From Akebia trifoliata (lineage: Eukaryota > Streptophyta > Magnoliopsida > Ranunculales > Lardizabalaceae): a stretch of 64,000 bases of DNA. Below are positions 10,219 through 20,133 of this stretch, one piece after another (the first letter of the stretch is position 1; every line of letters starts with the position of its first letter). The notes under the pieces are model-generated. The model did not search any database, was not told where the DNA came from, and worked only from the letters and a program-made list of their open reading frames with translations. The stretch lies in assembly GCA_017979445.1 (NCBI GenBank), contig JADQWC010000346.1:1-64000 (forward strand), in the 5' to 3' direction. The position numbers were made by a program, and so were the translations under genes.

Positions 10219-10757
10219 GGGAAATGTTCAGCACCCTAAGTTTTACCACACACTTTAACAAACGTTTTTTGTCCTACATGGGTTAGAAGTTTTGGAATGA
10301 GTTGATTTTTGGTGAGGATGATCTCTATGATTAGAAGATCATCCTCCCCAAAAATCAGCCCATTCCGAAATGTTTAGCCCCATGTTTACACGTTGAAAAA
10401 TCGTGGACCGTCCATTTTTTGTAAATCAATTTTGATGGGGTTAGAAGTTTTGGAATGAGCTGAGTTTTGGTGAGGATGATCTCCTCACCATAGAGATCAT
10501 CCTCACCAAAAATCAGCTCATTCCAAAACTTCTAACCCCATCAAAATTGATTTACAAAAAATGGACGGTCCACGATTTTTCAACGTGTAAACATGGGGCT
10601 AAACATTTCGGAATGGGCTGATTTTTGGGGAGGATGATCTTCTAATCATAGAGATCATCCTCACCAAAAATCAACTCATTCCAAAACTTCTAACCCATGT
10701 AGGACAAAAAACGTTTGTTAAAGTGTGTGGTAAAACTTAGGGTGCTGCACATTTCCC
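10219..10757. mobile_element. Hairpin element TH4 (three-stem, symmetric palindrome)
   Basis: 539 bp with three stems and two spacers in opposite orientation. Its right half copies the right half of TH3 and its left half is the reverse complement of that half. The whole unit is therefore one long palindrome. Both ends are GGGAAATGTTCAGCACC-type (one carries GCTGCAC for GCTGAAC). TA repeats lie at both sides (10197-10218 and 10758-10777). Confidence 0.9.
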
Positions 10758-10777
10758 ATATATATATATATATATAT

Positions 10778-11142
10778 GGGTAGCGATCAAGGGCAAACTT
10801 TTTAGCAAACTTTTTGGCAAAACATTTTTCAAAACATAGGTTAGAGGTTTTGGAATGGGCTGATTTTTGGTGAGGATGATCTCTACAGTGAGGACATCAT
10901 CCTCACCAAAAATCAGCCCATTCCAAAACTTCTAACCCCATCAAAAACAGTTTACAAAAAACGAACGGTCCACGATTTTTTAGCTTGTAAATATGGGTTA
11001 GAAGTTTTGGAATGGGCTGATTTTTGGTGAGGATGATCTCCTCACCGTAGAGATCATCCTCACCAAAATTAGCCCATTCCAAAACCTCTAACTCATGTTT
11101 TGAAAAATGTTTTGCCAAAAAGTTGGCCCTTGAACGCCCCCC
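10778..11142. mobile_element. Hairpin element TH5 in (TA)n
   Basis: 365 bp, two stems. The left end is GGGTAGCGATCAAGGG. The right end read inward is GGGGGGCGTTCAAGGGCC, which shares its first eleven bases with the ends of the 5.7-kb element at 11983-17721. The subterminal words GGCAAAACATTTTTCAAAACAT differ from TH3 and define a second subfamily. Confidence 0.88.
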
Positions 11143-11152
11143 TATATATATA

Positions 11153-11184
<32 letters not shown>
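11143..11184. repeat. (TA)n microsatellite between TH5 and TH6
   Basis: A nearly pure TA tract with one ATTATA interruption. It directly joins the two elements. Confidence 0.9.
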
Positions 11185-11563
11185 GGGAAATGTTCAGCAA
11201 CAAACATTTTGACAAACATTTTGGCAAAACATTTTTCAAAATATGGGTTAGAGGTTTTGGAATGGGTTGTTTTTTGGTGAGGATGATCTCTACGGTGAGG
11301 AGATCTTCATCACCAAAAATCAGCCCATTCCAAAACTTCTAACCCCATCAAAAATGGTTTACAAAAAATGGACGGTCCACGATTTTTCAACTTGTAAACA
11401 TGGGGTTAGAAGTTTTGGAATGGGCTGGTTTTTGGTTAGGATGATCTCCTCACCCTAGAGATCATCCTCACCAAAAATCAACCCATTCCAAAACCTCTAA
11501 CCCATGTTTTGAAAAATGTTTTGCCAAAATGTTTGCCAAAATGTTTGTTGTTGAAAGGGACCC
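11185..11563. mobile_element. Hairpin element TH6 in (TA)n
   Basis: 379 bp, two stems, of the GGCAAACATTTT subfamily. It begins GGGAAATGTTCAGCAAC and ends in GGGACCC. The stems and the spacer with GGACGGTCC are well kept. Confidence 0.88.
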
Positions 11564-11580
11564 ATATATATATATATATA

Positions 11581-11939
11581 GGGTCGGGTTCCTGCAACAC
11601 ACATTGCGACACACATATAGATAACGTGTTTGTCTTATATGAGAAAAAATGTTTGGAATGAGCTGATTTTTTGTGAGGATGATCTCTGTGATGAGGGGAT
11701 CATCCTGGCAAACAATCATCCCATTCCAAAACTTGTAACCCCATCAAAATTCATTTACAAAAATTAGACGGTCTATACTTTTTCAACAAAAATTGGACGG
11801 ACTAGAAATTTCATAATGAGCTGATTTTTGGCAAGGATGCTCTCCTCACCAAAAATCAGCCCATTCCAAACATTTTTGCCCATATAAGACAAAACACGTT
11901 GTCTATATGTGTGTTGAAATGGTTGTCGTTGAACCTGAC

Positions 11940-11941
<2 letters not shown>
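11581..11941. mobile_element. Hairpin element TH7 in (TA)n (divergent)
   Basis: 361 bp. The ends GGGTCGGGTTCCTGCAAC and GTTGAACCTGACCC pair imperfectly. The spacer contains a repeated AAAATT(A/G)GACGG word and the second stem is shortened. It is the most diverged member of this cluster and represents a third subfamily (CAACACACAT-type ends). Confidence 0.8.

Positions 11942-11982
<41 letters not shown>
11942..11982. repeat. (TA)n microsatellite at the left side of the 5.7-kb element
   Basis: A pure TA tract with one TATTATA interruption. It separates TH7 from the GGGGGGCGTTC end of the large element. Confidence 0.9.
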
Positions 11983-12280
11983 GGGGGGCGTTCGCTGGCT
12001 AACGGATTGGCGAACTGTTTGGCAAACATTTTTGGACCGTTAGATATAACGTGATTCAACGGACACGATTGAATCTCGGCGCTATTTAACTTAAACGATA
12101 TAACTTATATATATTACAGCGCCATCCCTGTAAATTTAGTTAATTAGTACGAAGTCCCTCTTCTCTTTAAACCCGACAGAAACTAACAGAGAGTTCTCTT
12201 CGATCTCTCAATCCCTTTTCCCTTTTCTCTTCGAACTTCATCGCAGCCGAAACCCTCTCTCTCATTCTCTCTCTCTCACT
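11983..12280 (+). repeat. Left terminal inverted repeat of the 5.7-kb element
   Basis: Pairs with 17430-17721. In order it holds the GGGGGGCGTTC end, an ACCGTTAGATATAACGTGAT segment, a GGCGCTATTTAA segment, and a CT-rich stretch with AAACCCTCTCTCTC. Only about four or five mismatches to the partner were seen. CT-rich sequence continues to about 12400. Confidence 0.92.
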
Positions 12281-12516
12281 CTCTCACTCTCTCATTCTCT
12301 CTCTCTCACTCTCTCATTCTCTCTCGTTTAAACCCGATTGAACGAAATAACAAAGAGTTCTGTCAAACCCTCTCTCTCACTCTTTCATTCTCTCTCGCCC
12401 TTTTCGTCGCTGCAACTACCTCGCCCTCGCACGAACGGCTTTCGCTGCAAAATTCCTCTCTTCTGTCGCTGCAACTCTCGCTCACGTGTGCTGCAACTCC
12501 CTCTCGACGAAGACAG
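12281..12516 (+). other. Putative leader exon with splice donor, just inside the left TIR
   Basis: CT-rich sequence with several CGCTGCAACT words ends at GAAGACAG/GTACTC (12516/12517), a good plant donor. The same leader and donor occur in the decayed copy at 2432-2113 (minus), so this part is conserved between two elements. It could start transcripts that run into captured exons. No protein is claimed here. Confidence 0.5.
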
Positions 12517-13194
12517 GTACTCTCTGAATTTTCAATACTTTCTTGAATGCTAATGTGGGTTTTTCTTATATTATTGATTCAAATTAAGAAATTCATTGAA
12601 ATTACATCTGGTTTCTTGGTAGAAAATGGTTTTGATTCTATTTTAGTTCAACCTATTGAGCGATTTTTTTTGAGTTTGTAGAAGTGGTTTTGATTCTATT
12701 TTAGTAAGAATTATTTGAAATAAACATCTCTCTGTTGAGAAGATTGTAGTTCTAGTGTTTAAATTAAATCCTTAATTGTTATCCATGTGAAATCCCATTT
12801 TAAAATTCTCTAAATGCTTAACTTTGTGGAGAACCATTGTTTTTTTTTTTTTTTTTTTTGAGTTTGTATCAGTTGTTTGATTCACTTTGTAAATTTCTCT
12901 AAAATATCTGTTAATTATGCAACGAAAATTTAAACTAAATTGATGTACAAATTAAATTACCAAACAACATACCAGAAGGAGACTCATCATGCCAGAGTTG
13001 ACAGCATTGTGGAAGTTAAATTTTGTTTGTGAAAATTCTGAATTTGTTGGGTAGCTAAGAACTAGGTGTAACATTTTGCAACCATATCCTCCAAGTTCTA
13101 TGGAAAATTGTCACCTTTCAAAGCCTTGACTCATACTTCAACAGTTGGCTGGTTTGAAGATTTGTTTAACTATTGGTATTGCATCTCTACTGCA

Positions 13195-13425
13195 GGTATG
13201 GTTTGCAGTTACAGCCTAGTGGAGTCTGGTTTTGTGTTCATCATTATAACATACTTCATTGAATTCTTGGATGGTACACTGCTAAATGCTGCACGACTTA
13301 CGAACAATAAGCTTGATAATGGAACTGGTGGGGATGGAGGAGACTGGACAACTTCAATTATTCTCTTTGGCTTGTAGGTTGCACTAATGTACTATGTTTT
13401 TATGCTCACACCCAACCAAACTCTG
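13195..13425 (+). pseudogene. Captured gene fragment: conserved plant membrane protein, upstream exon
   Basis: The reading starts after a CTGCAG acceptor near 13196 and shows a hydrophobic segment with IEFLDGTLLNAARL. It continues to VALMYYVFMLTPNQT and a donor at 13425/13426. A TAG stop at 13375-13377 interrupts it in frame, so it is broken. The next exon at 14335-14470 continues the same protein type. The family looks like a conserved plant membrane protein of unknown function; I do not recognise a name for it. Confidence 0.6.
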
Positions 13426-13817
13426 GTACGCCCCTTTGCTTTAAAAATTTGGATGAAATATATACTTTCTCTATCTGTTTGTTGGTTTAATTGTTGTGGT
13501 GTTGTTGGTTGATTAGTTTAATTTCTTCTTTAATCATCTTGTTGTGTGTCTCATTGCTAAGTAGAAATTCGAACATTGCTTCATGTCTGATGAAAAACTA
13601 CAAAAAAAAAAAAAAAACAGTCCAGTTCATTCACTAGCATTTTTGTGGAATTGGCATTGTTTTATTTGGTTTGACTAATTTACTTTCTGTTTTTATTCTT
13701 TTTGTTCCTCCTGACTTTCAATAATTTTTTAAAATAGTAAATGTTGAAAGATACTAGAAGTGGGAAATATTTAGCTTTTTTTTTTTAAAATCATAATTTG
13801 CAGCCATCAAGTGGTGA

Positions 13818-14152
13818 TTTTTTTTTTTTTTTTTTTTTGATTAGTAAGCTGGACTTGAACCCATGGTTTTAAAATCTCGCCCAAGACCGAGATGACTTGT
13901 CCGATGCATCTCGGTATCTTCCACCAACGAGGATAGACAAGTCAAACGTGTCGGAAGAGATTTAAAACTGTGGTTCATTTTTCTCATTGTTGAACGAGGT
14001 GGCTTAAACGTATCGGAAAACTCATCCAAGATGATTCAGTGTCATTCATGGACGAGATGAGACGTGAAAATGAGTTTTAAAACCATTCTTGAACTGAGGA
14101 CCTCAAAGTTGCATTGCAATATGTCAACCACTGTACTATCGTCCAAGACCAT
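13818..14152 (-). mobile_element. tRNA-derived SINE in the intron of a captured gene, split by a small element
   Basis: On the minus strand the head has a TAGTACAGTGG box-A-like word and a GGGTTCAAGTCC box-B-like word. The tail is a run of about 21 A (T on the plus strand at 13818-13838). These are the RNA polymerase III promoter boxes and poly-A of a SINE. A 227-bp element at 13861-14087 has split it within the box-B region. Confidence 0.6.
13861..14087. mobile_element. 227-bp MITE inserted in the SINE, with target duplication
   Basis: The ends are CCATGGTTTTAAAA and TTTTAAAACCATT, inverted. The bases CTTGAAC occur directly before (13854-13860) and directly after (14088-14094), a 7-bp target duplication. 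The interior has GAGATGA and GAGATTTAAAAC words also found at 8300-8715 and 48650-49080, so it belongs to a dispersed family. Confidence 0.65.
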
Positions 14153-14334
14153 CAATTGGTGAATGATTCCCTCTGCGTTACAAGTGAGAGTTTTATGGAA
14201 TGCTATGTGTAGATTGTACTAGAGCTGAACTATTGATCATTCCCACAATATAATCTCAAATTGCTCTTTGTTTCACTTTTTTCTTGTTTTGTTTTATATA
14301 TGTTAACTTTGGAACTTTCTCCAGTCTAGGGACA

Positions 14335-14470
14335 TGTATTTCTTGGAAAAGCTCCTTAATTTGAAGGGTGATGATGGGTTTACAATGAATGAGGTGCTTG
14401 TGTCACTGTGGTACATCATGGGTTTGTGGCCCCTTGTGTATAGCATGCTTCTGCTTCCAAGTGGTAGAAG
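14335..14470 (+). pseudogene. Captured gene fragment: conserved plant membrane protein, downstream exon
   Basis: An exon bounded by TTTCTCCAG (acceptor) and GTGACA (donor). It encodes SRDMYFLEKLLNLKGDDGFT followed by a hydrophobic LWYIMGLWPLVYSMLLLP segment. It continues the fragment at 13195-13425, with a 909-bp intron between them that holds the SINE. Retention of the intron shows capture at the DNA level rather than by retroposition. Confidence 0.6.
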
Positions 14471-15094
14471 GTGACAATCAACATTTAGTCAAAGACAAGA
14501 ACTGCTTGAGTGTAAGGTAACATCTTGCGAAACTTCACCAACAGACTACAACCTACCTTTGGCTCGCTTGTTTATCCAAAATAGGGAAGTGCAACAATAT
14601 TACTATATGAGATAATGGCTATTATATAATGGTAGCCAAAGTAATGAGAAGAATGTTACAAAGTAAATTAAGTGGTGAGGATTTCTCTTTGCTTCTATTA
14701 TTGGGTACCTCACTGTTGGTATCAATGTTACCTAAATACAACATATTTTCTTACCCTTATCCATATCGACTACTTCAATTTAAAGTGTGCTTGTCTTTTA
14801 CACCTTGTATTGGTTCCATATCCTTTCTGTTTTTCAGTAAAAAATTCTTTGGCTTCCATTGTCTTTTGAAAATTTTATTTTTCCTAAATGAATTATGTTT
14901 TACATCTTTTTGACGAATTATTATATTGGCTGATGAGAGATTTGTCTGAGTTTTGGTTCTTAAAGACCAAAGTAATATCTGTGCCTGGAACACGACATAG
15001 TTTTTCTAATACTTTATATACAATTTTCAAGTCCTCCAAAATTTCTCAAATCATTTTAGAGAACCTGCGTTTGAGAGTTCATTCTGTGATGCAG

Positions 15095-15490
15095 GATCTA
15101 AATGCTTCTAATGTGGAGAAAAATACACCTCTTCATTGGGCTTGCCTCAATGGGCATATCGAGGTGATAGTCCTGCTTCCCTACTTGTGGTTGTCAATTT
15201 GATCCCTCATGCAAATTTAGTGATAGATGTTCTCTCAGGTGGTTAAGAATTTGATTCTGGCAGGAGCGAATGTTACCATTCTAAGTTGGTATGTATTTTC
15301 CACCCTGAAAACAAATTCTGAAGCCATTATTAGTGTATTGTTTAATCTTTAATGCTTGTGATGTTGGGTGTTGGTTAGCTATGAGTGGACACCAATGGAT
15401 GAAGTAGTGAGCCAAGGGAAGATGGAGGTGATCGATGCAATCAATGCGGCTGTGACACAACTGGAACTTAATGTCGTTAGGGTCTCCTAA
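15095..15490 (+). pseudogene. Captured gene fragment: ankyrin-repeat protein, three exons
   Basis: Three exons are readable: about 15095-15164 (NTPLHWACLNGHIE), 15239-15287 (VVKNLILAGANVTIL) and 15379-15490 (YEWTPMDEVVSQGKMEVIDA to stop). The introns start GTGATA and GTATGT and end TCTCAG and TTAG. The order matches the C-terminal half of small plant ankyrin-repeat proteins of the Arabidopsis At5g12320 type, which end in a DAINxxVAQxEL-like tail. The 5' half of the gene is absent. The reading itself is open, so a chimeric transcript from the element's leader could in principle encode it. Confidence 0.75.
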
Positions 15491-15499
15491 CACTATAAG

Positions 15500-17200
15500 G
15501 AATCCACATCTTCAGCTGTCTTATGATGTTAGCTTCTACATTAGGAATGTTGGTGAAATCTATAGGCTAAATATGTGCAATTTTGGCATCTAGTCAATTT
15601 GCATTACATGTAGAAAGGGTAATAGTTTTAAATTCTGTATGAGTGTTTAAATAGATGTAATCGTGGAATCATGATGGGAGTTTGTTTTGAGGCTGCTGCA
15701 ATGTTATAAGATCAAATTTCATAATTAACTATTGAGTTATGAAAATCCGTAGAAATTTTAAATCTTAGCAGCTTTCTGATCTTGAAAATCTTTCATGATC
15801 CATGTTGATAAAAATATGTTTTATAGAGAAATGATAGTTATAAATGTAACCATTGCAACATTGAGCAACAATAGTGTAATACTAGCAAAACCTTAAAAGG
15901 CTGCATGAATATTGGTCACTGAATCCTTCAAAGTGCAATTATATCCTCATTCTTTGAAAAAAGAAAGATCTATAGCCAAACTTACTTTTACTTACAACTC
16001 ACCAATCCTTTTGAAATCGAGTGGTAGTTTACATAAGTATATGGGTGTGTTATAAGTAAAAGTTGGCATGTTAATAGCAGTTCTCTAAAATTATACAAAA
16101 GATTTGTTGATAAAAGCATAATCAATTGTAAATATCATAGTGCCATTTCAAAATTTAATTTCTTTTAATTCGATCAAATAAGGAAAAAAAAATGTTCTTT
16201 TTTATTTATTTATTCTCCATTTCAATATTACAATTATACAACAAGTATAAATTTTGAAAAGGGACTTCTAATGTGAAAGTGAAAATAAATGAAGATATTA
16301 CAACTATACAAGCATAAATTAAATTTTGATTCTAAGAAGGGACTTGTAATGTGAAGGTGAAAGTGAAAACATTGAAGATTTAAGTGGACCACAGATCAAA
16401 TTGGAAGAAATTAAAATAGATCTAAGTCTCCTAAATTTTGAGTTTGTCATTCACCATTATTCACTGTCTTCACAAATATCCGAAATTTTGAGTATGAGAT
16501 TCTCCATCATTCACTTGTCTTCACGAATAGACGGGCCATTCGTGGACTGGGTCGTATTTTGTATACTTGAAAAATTTTATGAAGGTGAGGGAGAATTTTG
16601 TTATAAAAAGTTGAGTAAATATTAGCCAAAGGAATTCATAAATTGCTAATGAGAAGAACAAATAAAAGAAAATAAAAGAAAGGAATTTGCAAATCTGCTA
16701 TCTTTGGAACTAACAGTCAGTTCAATCAAGGAATTCATCAACTATGGAAATGCACAACAGCACAACACAGCACTGGAGGAAAATGGAGAAAAGAAAATTG
16801 ACATTTGAGTATAATTTTTTATTGGATCTCAAAACATTTGACCATTTTACCTTCACCCAGGGAAATGAAACAAAATACAAACCACTTTCTTCGCCCCCCC
16901 CCCCCCCAACAAATCGAAAAAAACAAAAAACAAATGCGTTTTGCAATCACAAACAACGAAAATTATTCCATAAAACACAGCATCCTTCGGTCACAACTCC
17001 CAATCTACTCATCGACAGCCAGAAGAACTGAAAGTGCCTAAAATAAGATGATTTCACACAAAAAAGAAATAATCAGCTGAAATAAAGTTAAAAATAACAA
17101 ACCATTTGAGAGAAAATAACACCCCGTATTGGAGACTCCCAACACTACTTTATTTTTAAAATCAAAGTTTTGGGCATTGGGGATGAGCAAAGGAGCTTAC
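15500..17200. other. Interior of the 5.7-kb element without recognised coding sequence
   Basis: AT-rich sequence, probably the 3' flank of the captured ankyrin gene followed by intron or flank of the captured sucrose synthase gene. A poly-C run lies at about 16894-16908. Open frames here have no family features. Confidence 0.5.
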
Positions 17201-17339
17201 CAACTTATGATACTTTAGGGCATAAAACATCTCGAGATAGCGCTTGGTCTCACCACATTCAAGGTTGGATACGTGCTTCCAAAAGCTATAAACCCCAGAC
17301 AGTGTCATCAACCTCTGAGAGTAGATTTGCCATGTGAAC
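17201..17339 (-). pseudogene. SUS: Captured gene fragment: sucrose synthase C-terminal exon
   Basis: On the minus strand, a TTTCACAG acceptor at 17344-17340 opens an exon that reads [20 protein letters not shown], then HVSNL and [14 protein letters not shown]. It ends at a GTAAG donor at 17200. This is the well-conserved C-terminal segment of plant sucrose synthases, which make UDP-glucose and fructose from sucrose; the intron after the ALKYxKL motif is at a usual place. Only this 139-nt exon is present, so it is a non-functional fragment. It lies next to the right TIR and reads inward from it. Confidence 0.85.
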
Positions 17340-17429
17340 CTGTGAAATAGGAGAGGAACAAATGTAAAACTTCAGACAATGAGAGAGTGGGAGAGTGAGA
17401 GAGAGAGAATGAGAGAGTGAGAGAGTGAG

Positions 17430-17721
17430 AGTGAGAGAATGAGAGAGAGGGTTTCGGCTGCGATGAAGTTCGAAGAGAAAAGGGAAAAGGGATTGAGAGA
17501 TCGAAGAGAACTCTCTGTTAGTTTCTGTCGGGTTTAAAGAGAAGAGGGACTTCGTACAAATTAACTAAATTTACAGGGATGGCGCTGTAATATATATAAG
17601 TTATATCGTTTAAGTTAAATAGCGCCGAGATTCAATCGTGTCCGTTGAATCACGTTATATCTAACGGTCCGAAAATGTTTGCCAAACAGTTCGCGAATCT
17701 GTTAGCCAGCGAACGCCCCCC
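17430..17721 (-). repeat. Right terminal inverted repeat of the 5.7-kb element
   Basis: Reverse complement of 11983-12280 with very few differences. On the minus strand its CT-rich inner part runs within about 90 bp into the acceptor of the sucrose synthase exon. Confidence 0.92.
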
Positions 17722-17747
17722 TATATATATATATATATATATATATA

Positions 17748-18113
17748 CCCTTAGCTTTACCACACACTTTAACAAACGTGTTTTGTCTTACATGGGTTAG
17801 AAGTTTTGGAATGGGCTGTTTTTTGGTGAGGATGATCTCTATGGTGAGGAGATCATCCTCACCAAAAATCAGCTCATTCCAAAACTTCTAACCCCATCAA
17901 AAATGGTTTACAAAAAATGGACGGTCCACGATTTTTCAACATGTAAACATGGGGCTAAACATTTCGGAATGGGCTGATTTTTGGGGAGGATGATCTTCTA
18001 ATCATAGAGATCATCCTCACCAAAAATCAGCCCATTCCAAAACTACTAACCCATGTAGGACAAAAAACGTTTGTTAAAGTGTGTGGTAAAACTTAGGGTG
18101 CTGAACATTTCCC
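17748..18113. mobile_element. Hairpin element TH8 (left end truncated)
   Basis: A two-stem element like TH3, but it starts at CCCTTAGCTTTACC directly after (TA)n. The first 15 or so bases (the GGGNNNNGTTCAGCA part) are missing. The right end is the normal complement of GGGAAATGTTCAGC. The loss is right at the TA tract, which fits slippage or recombination there. Confidence 0.85.
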
Positions 18114-18133
18114 TATATATATATATATATATA

Positions 18134-18514
18134 GGGAAATGTTCAGCACCCTAAGTTTTACCACACACTTTAACAAACGTTTTTTGTCCTACATAGGTTA
18201 AAAGTTGAAGAATGGGCTGATTTTTGGTGAGGATGATCTCCATGATTAGAAGATCATCCTCCTCAAAAATCAGCCCATTCCGAAATGTTTAGCCCCATGT
18301 TTACACGTTGAAAAATCATGGACCGTCCATTTTTTGTAAACCATTTTTGATGGGTTTAGAAGTTTTGGAATGAGCTGATTTTTGGTGAGGATGATCTCCT
18401 CACCATAGAGATCATCCTCACCAAAAATCAGCCCATTCCAAAACTTCTAACCCATGTAAGACAAAACACGTTTGTTAAAGTGTGTGGTAAAGCTTAGGGT
18501 GCTGAATGGGACCC
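18134..18514. mobile_element. Hairpin element TH9 in (TA)n
   Basis: 381 bp, two stems, ends GGGAAATGTTCAGCACCC and GGGTGCTGAATGGGACCC. A 20-bp TA tract joins it head-to-head with TH8. Confidence 0.9.
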
Positions 18515-18550
18515 ATATATATATATATATATATATAATATATATATATA

Positions 18551-19036
18551 ATTCTTCTATTTCTGCACCAAATTTTAGTTAGAACACCCAATTCAAGCAC
18601 TAAGTCATCAACGGATGTTCTAAAACTCTATCTGAATTCAAATCCGATTATCCTATCAGATATCGGATAATATCTGATTTAAATTCAAATAATTTGTTTA
18701 TAAAAAAAAAACATAATTTTTCCTTGTCAAACTGATATTTCAATATTAAAAAAAAAAAACTTATTATATGTTAAAATATTTATATAATAAATAAATAGAA
18801 TAAAATAATATATATTATATTATTTATATAAAAAATTAATCAAATAAAGTAATATATATTATATATTATTTCATATCAGATATTATCGGATTCAAAATGT
18901 TAATATCCGAATTCGTATCTGATAAGGATTCGAACAAATAAAACTATCCGAATTCGAATTCGATATTTGAAATATTTAGATAATATCTGATTTTTCAAAT
19001 TTGAATTCGATTTTCAACTATCCATTGACACCCCTA
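18551..19036. repeat. AT-rich possible hAT-like remnant
   Basis: Contains many ATCCGA and GATATC-type words and ends in CCATTGACACCCCTA, the kind of end seen in plant hAT-like elements (compare 8272-8288). A left end at GTCATCAACGGAT near 18605 is only partly similar, and no target duplication was found. Confidence 0.3.
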
Positions 19037-20130
19037 ATTTCTCCGGTGTATTAAATGCACTCTAATGTGTGTCTCCTTAGGGCACATGTTAACAAATGAA
19101 TCGTGCTAGAGTGAGCTCAAGCTAGAATCTCATATCGCACTTAAGGATATGAACCATTTCACTTGTATTTCGATGAAAAGCATCTATGGTTCTCATACAC
19201 TTTCATGTCAAGACGTGCGATATGTGGTTCCAATCTAAGGTCACTAAAACATTATTCTTAATAAAATTCATATTTGAGATATTTTTCTATTTTCAAACTG
19301 AGGATATGCCTCCTTTGATCTTGGTGATCTTTGATAGACTAATAAAAATGATTGTTCTAACCTCAGTTTAGGGGATATGTTTTTCATGAGAATCCCTAAC
19401 ATCTCCATGTTGAAGGTGAGCCTCGAAGGTTGAGCCTAGCATTTTCCCTTATAAAAATGACCTAAATTCTCTCATCTTGGACCTACATCCTAAAACCTTA
19501 ATTTTTCTTCACTTCAATCTCTTTGGGTAAGATTTATAGCCTTAAGACTAATACAACGTACTTCAACCTTCAAATCTTAAGGCAAGATAATATTTCTCGC
19601 AAAAGTTTAAAATTAAAAAATTTTGGGTAGAAAAAGCTAGATTTTCAACAATGGGTCATGCAAGGTAGGAAATGAAGGGTGGTAAAAAATGTGGTTGCAT
19701 AGATGAAAATTAATTCATCATATAGATTGAAGATGAGTAATTTTGAGAAGAAACAAGTATAGAAATTTTGGTGAAGTAGAAAACTACACATTTTCGGATG
19801 GAAAATAGAAGATTTTGTACAAAGGGTTGATGTCAATTTGAAAACGGTGAATTGAAAATAAGGATATGTATAATTAAAAAAATATATGATATAAATTGAA
19901 CAACTTGAGGAAAATGACTGTTTCATGGGGAAAAAAAATCAAGAGTTTTTAAGAAAAGGTTGATAATGAGGGCATTTAAGTCTTTTCAGCAGTCTGTTTA
20001 GAAGACTAAAGTGATGGGACGTGGATATCTCTTATATTGCTTTTTGTGATTCAAACTTTAGATATGACCCTGCATGATTTGGTATTTTTAATAAACCATT
20101 GTATTTTTTTTAAATTGATAACACCCCCTT
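19037..20130. other. Intergenic stretch, nothing recognised
   Basis: AT-rich sequence without convincing coding content or repeats. One imperfect GATGAAAAGCATCTATGGTT word near 19170 resembles the interior of the small elements at 5928 and 6801. Confidence 0.4.
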
Positions 20131-20133
20131 CAT

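Larger units (their letters stand above)
11983..17721. mobile_element. 5.7-kb element with long terminal inverted repeats carrying host gene fragments
   Basis: The two ends are inverted repeats of about 290 bp with only a handful of differences. Both begin GGGGGGCGTTCGCTGGCTAA, and both abut (TA)n. Inside are intron-containing fragments of at least three plant genes: a membrane protein and an ankyrin-repeat protein on the plus strand, and a sucrose synthase exon on the minus strand. A SINE is also present. No transposase was recognised, so the element is non-autonomous. The layout is that of a Pack-MULE. The (TA)n target and the GGGNNNNGTTC end are shared with the short hairpin elements around it, and a 9-bp target duplication cannot be read inside TA repeats. 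The near identity of the ends suggests recent movement. Confidence 0.88.

Noticed and set aside
10903..11118. Recurrent short frames reading FGMG and LVRMIS or VLEWADF in hairpin elements (also 11267-11458, 11468-11719, 28789-29137)
   Set aside because: They recur because the stems are repeated. Reading changes with every small indel and there is no start or codon pattern of a gene.
12338..12553. 71-residue open frame in the 5.7-kb element
   Set aside because: It covers CT-rich leader sequence and crosses the likely splice donor at 12516. No domain is seen.
13818..14152. A tRNA gene, suggested by the box-A and box-B words
   Set aside because: No cloverleaf could be drawn. Poly-A tail and interruption fit a tRNA-derived SINE.
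14629..15202. Longer open frames between the captured membrane-protein and ankyrin fragments
   Set aside because: No family features, and they run across the acceptor at about 15094 and the donor at about 15165. They look like intron sequence that happens to be open.
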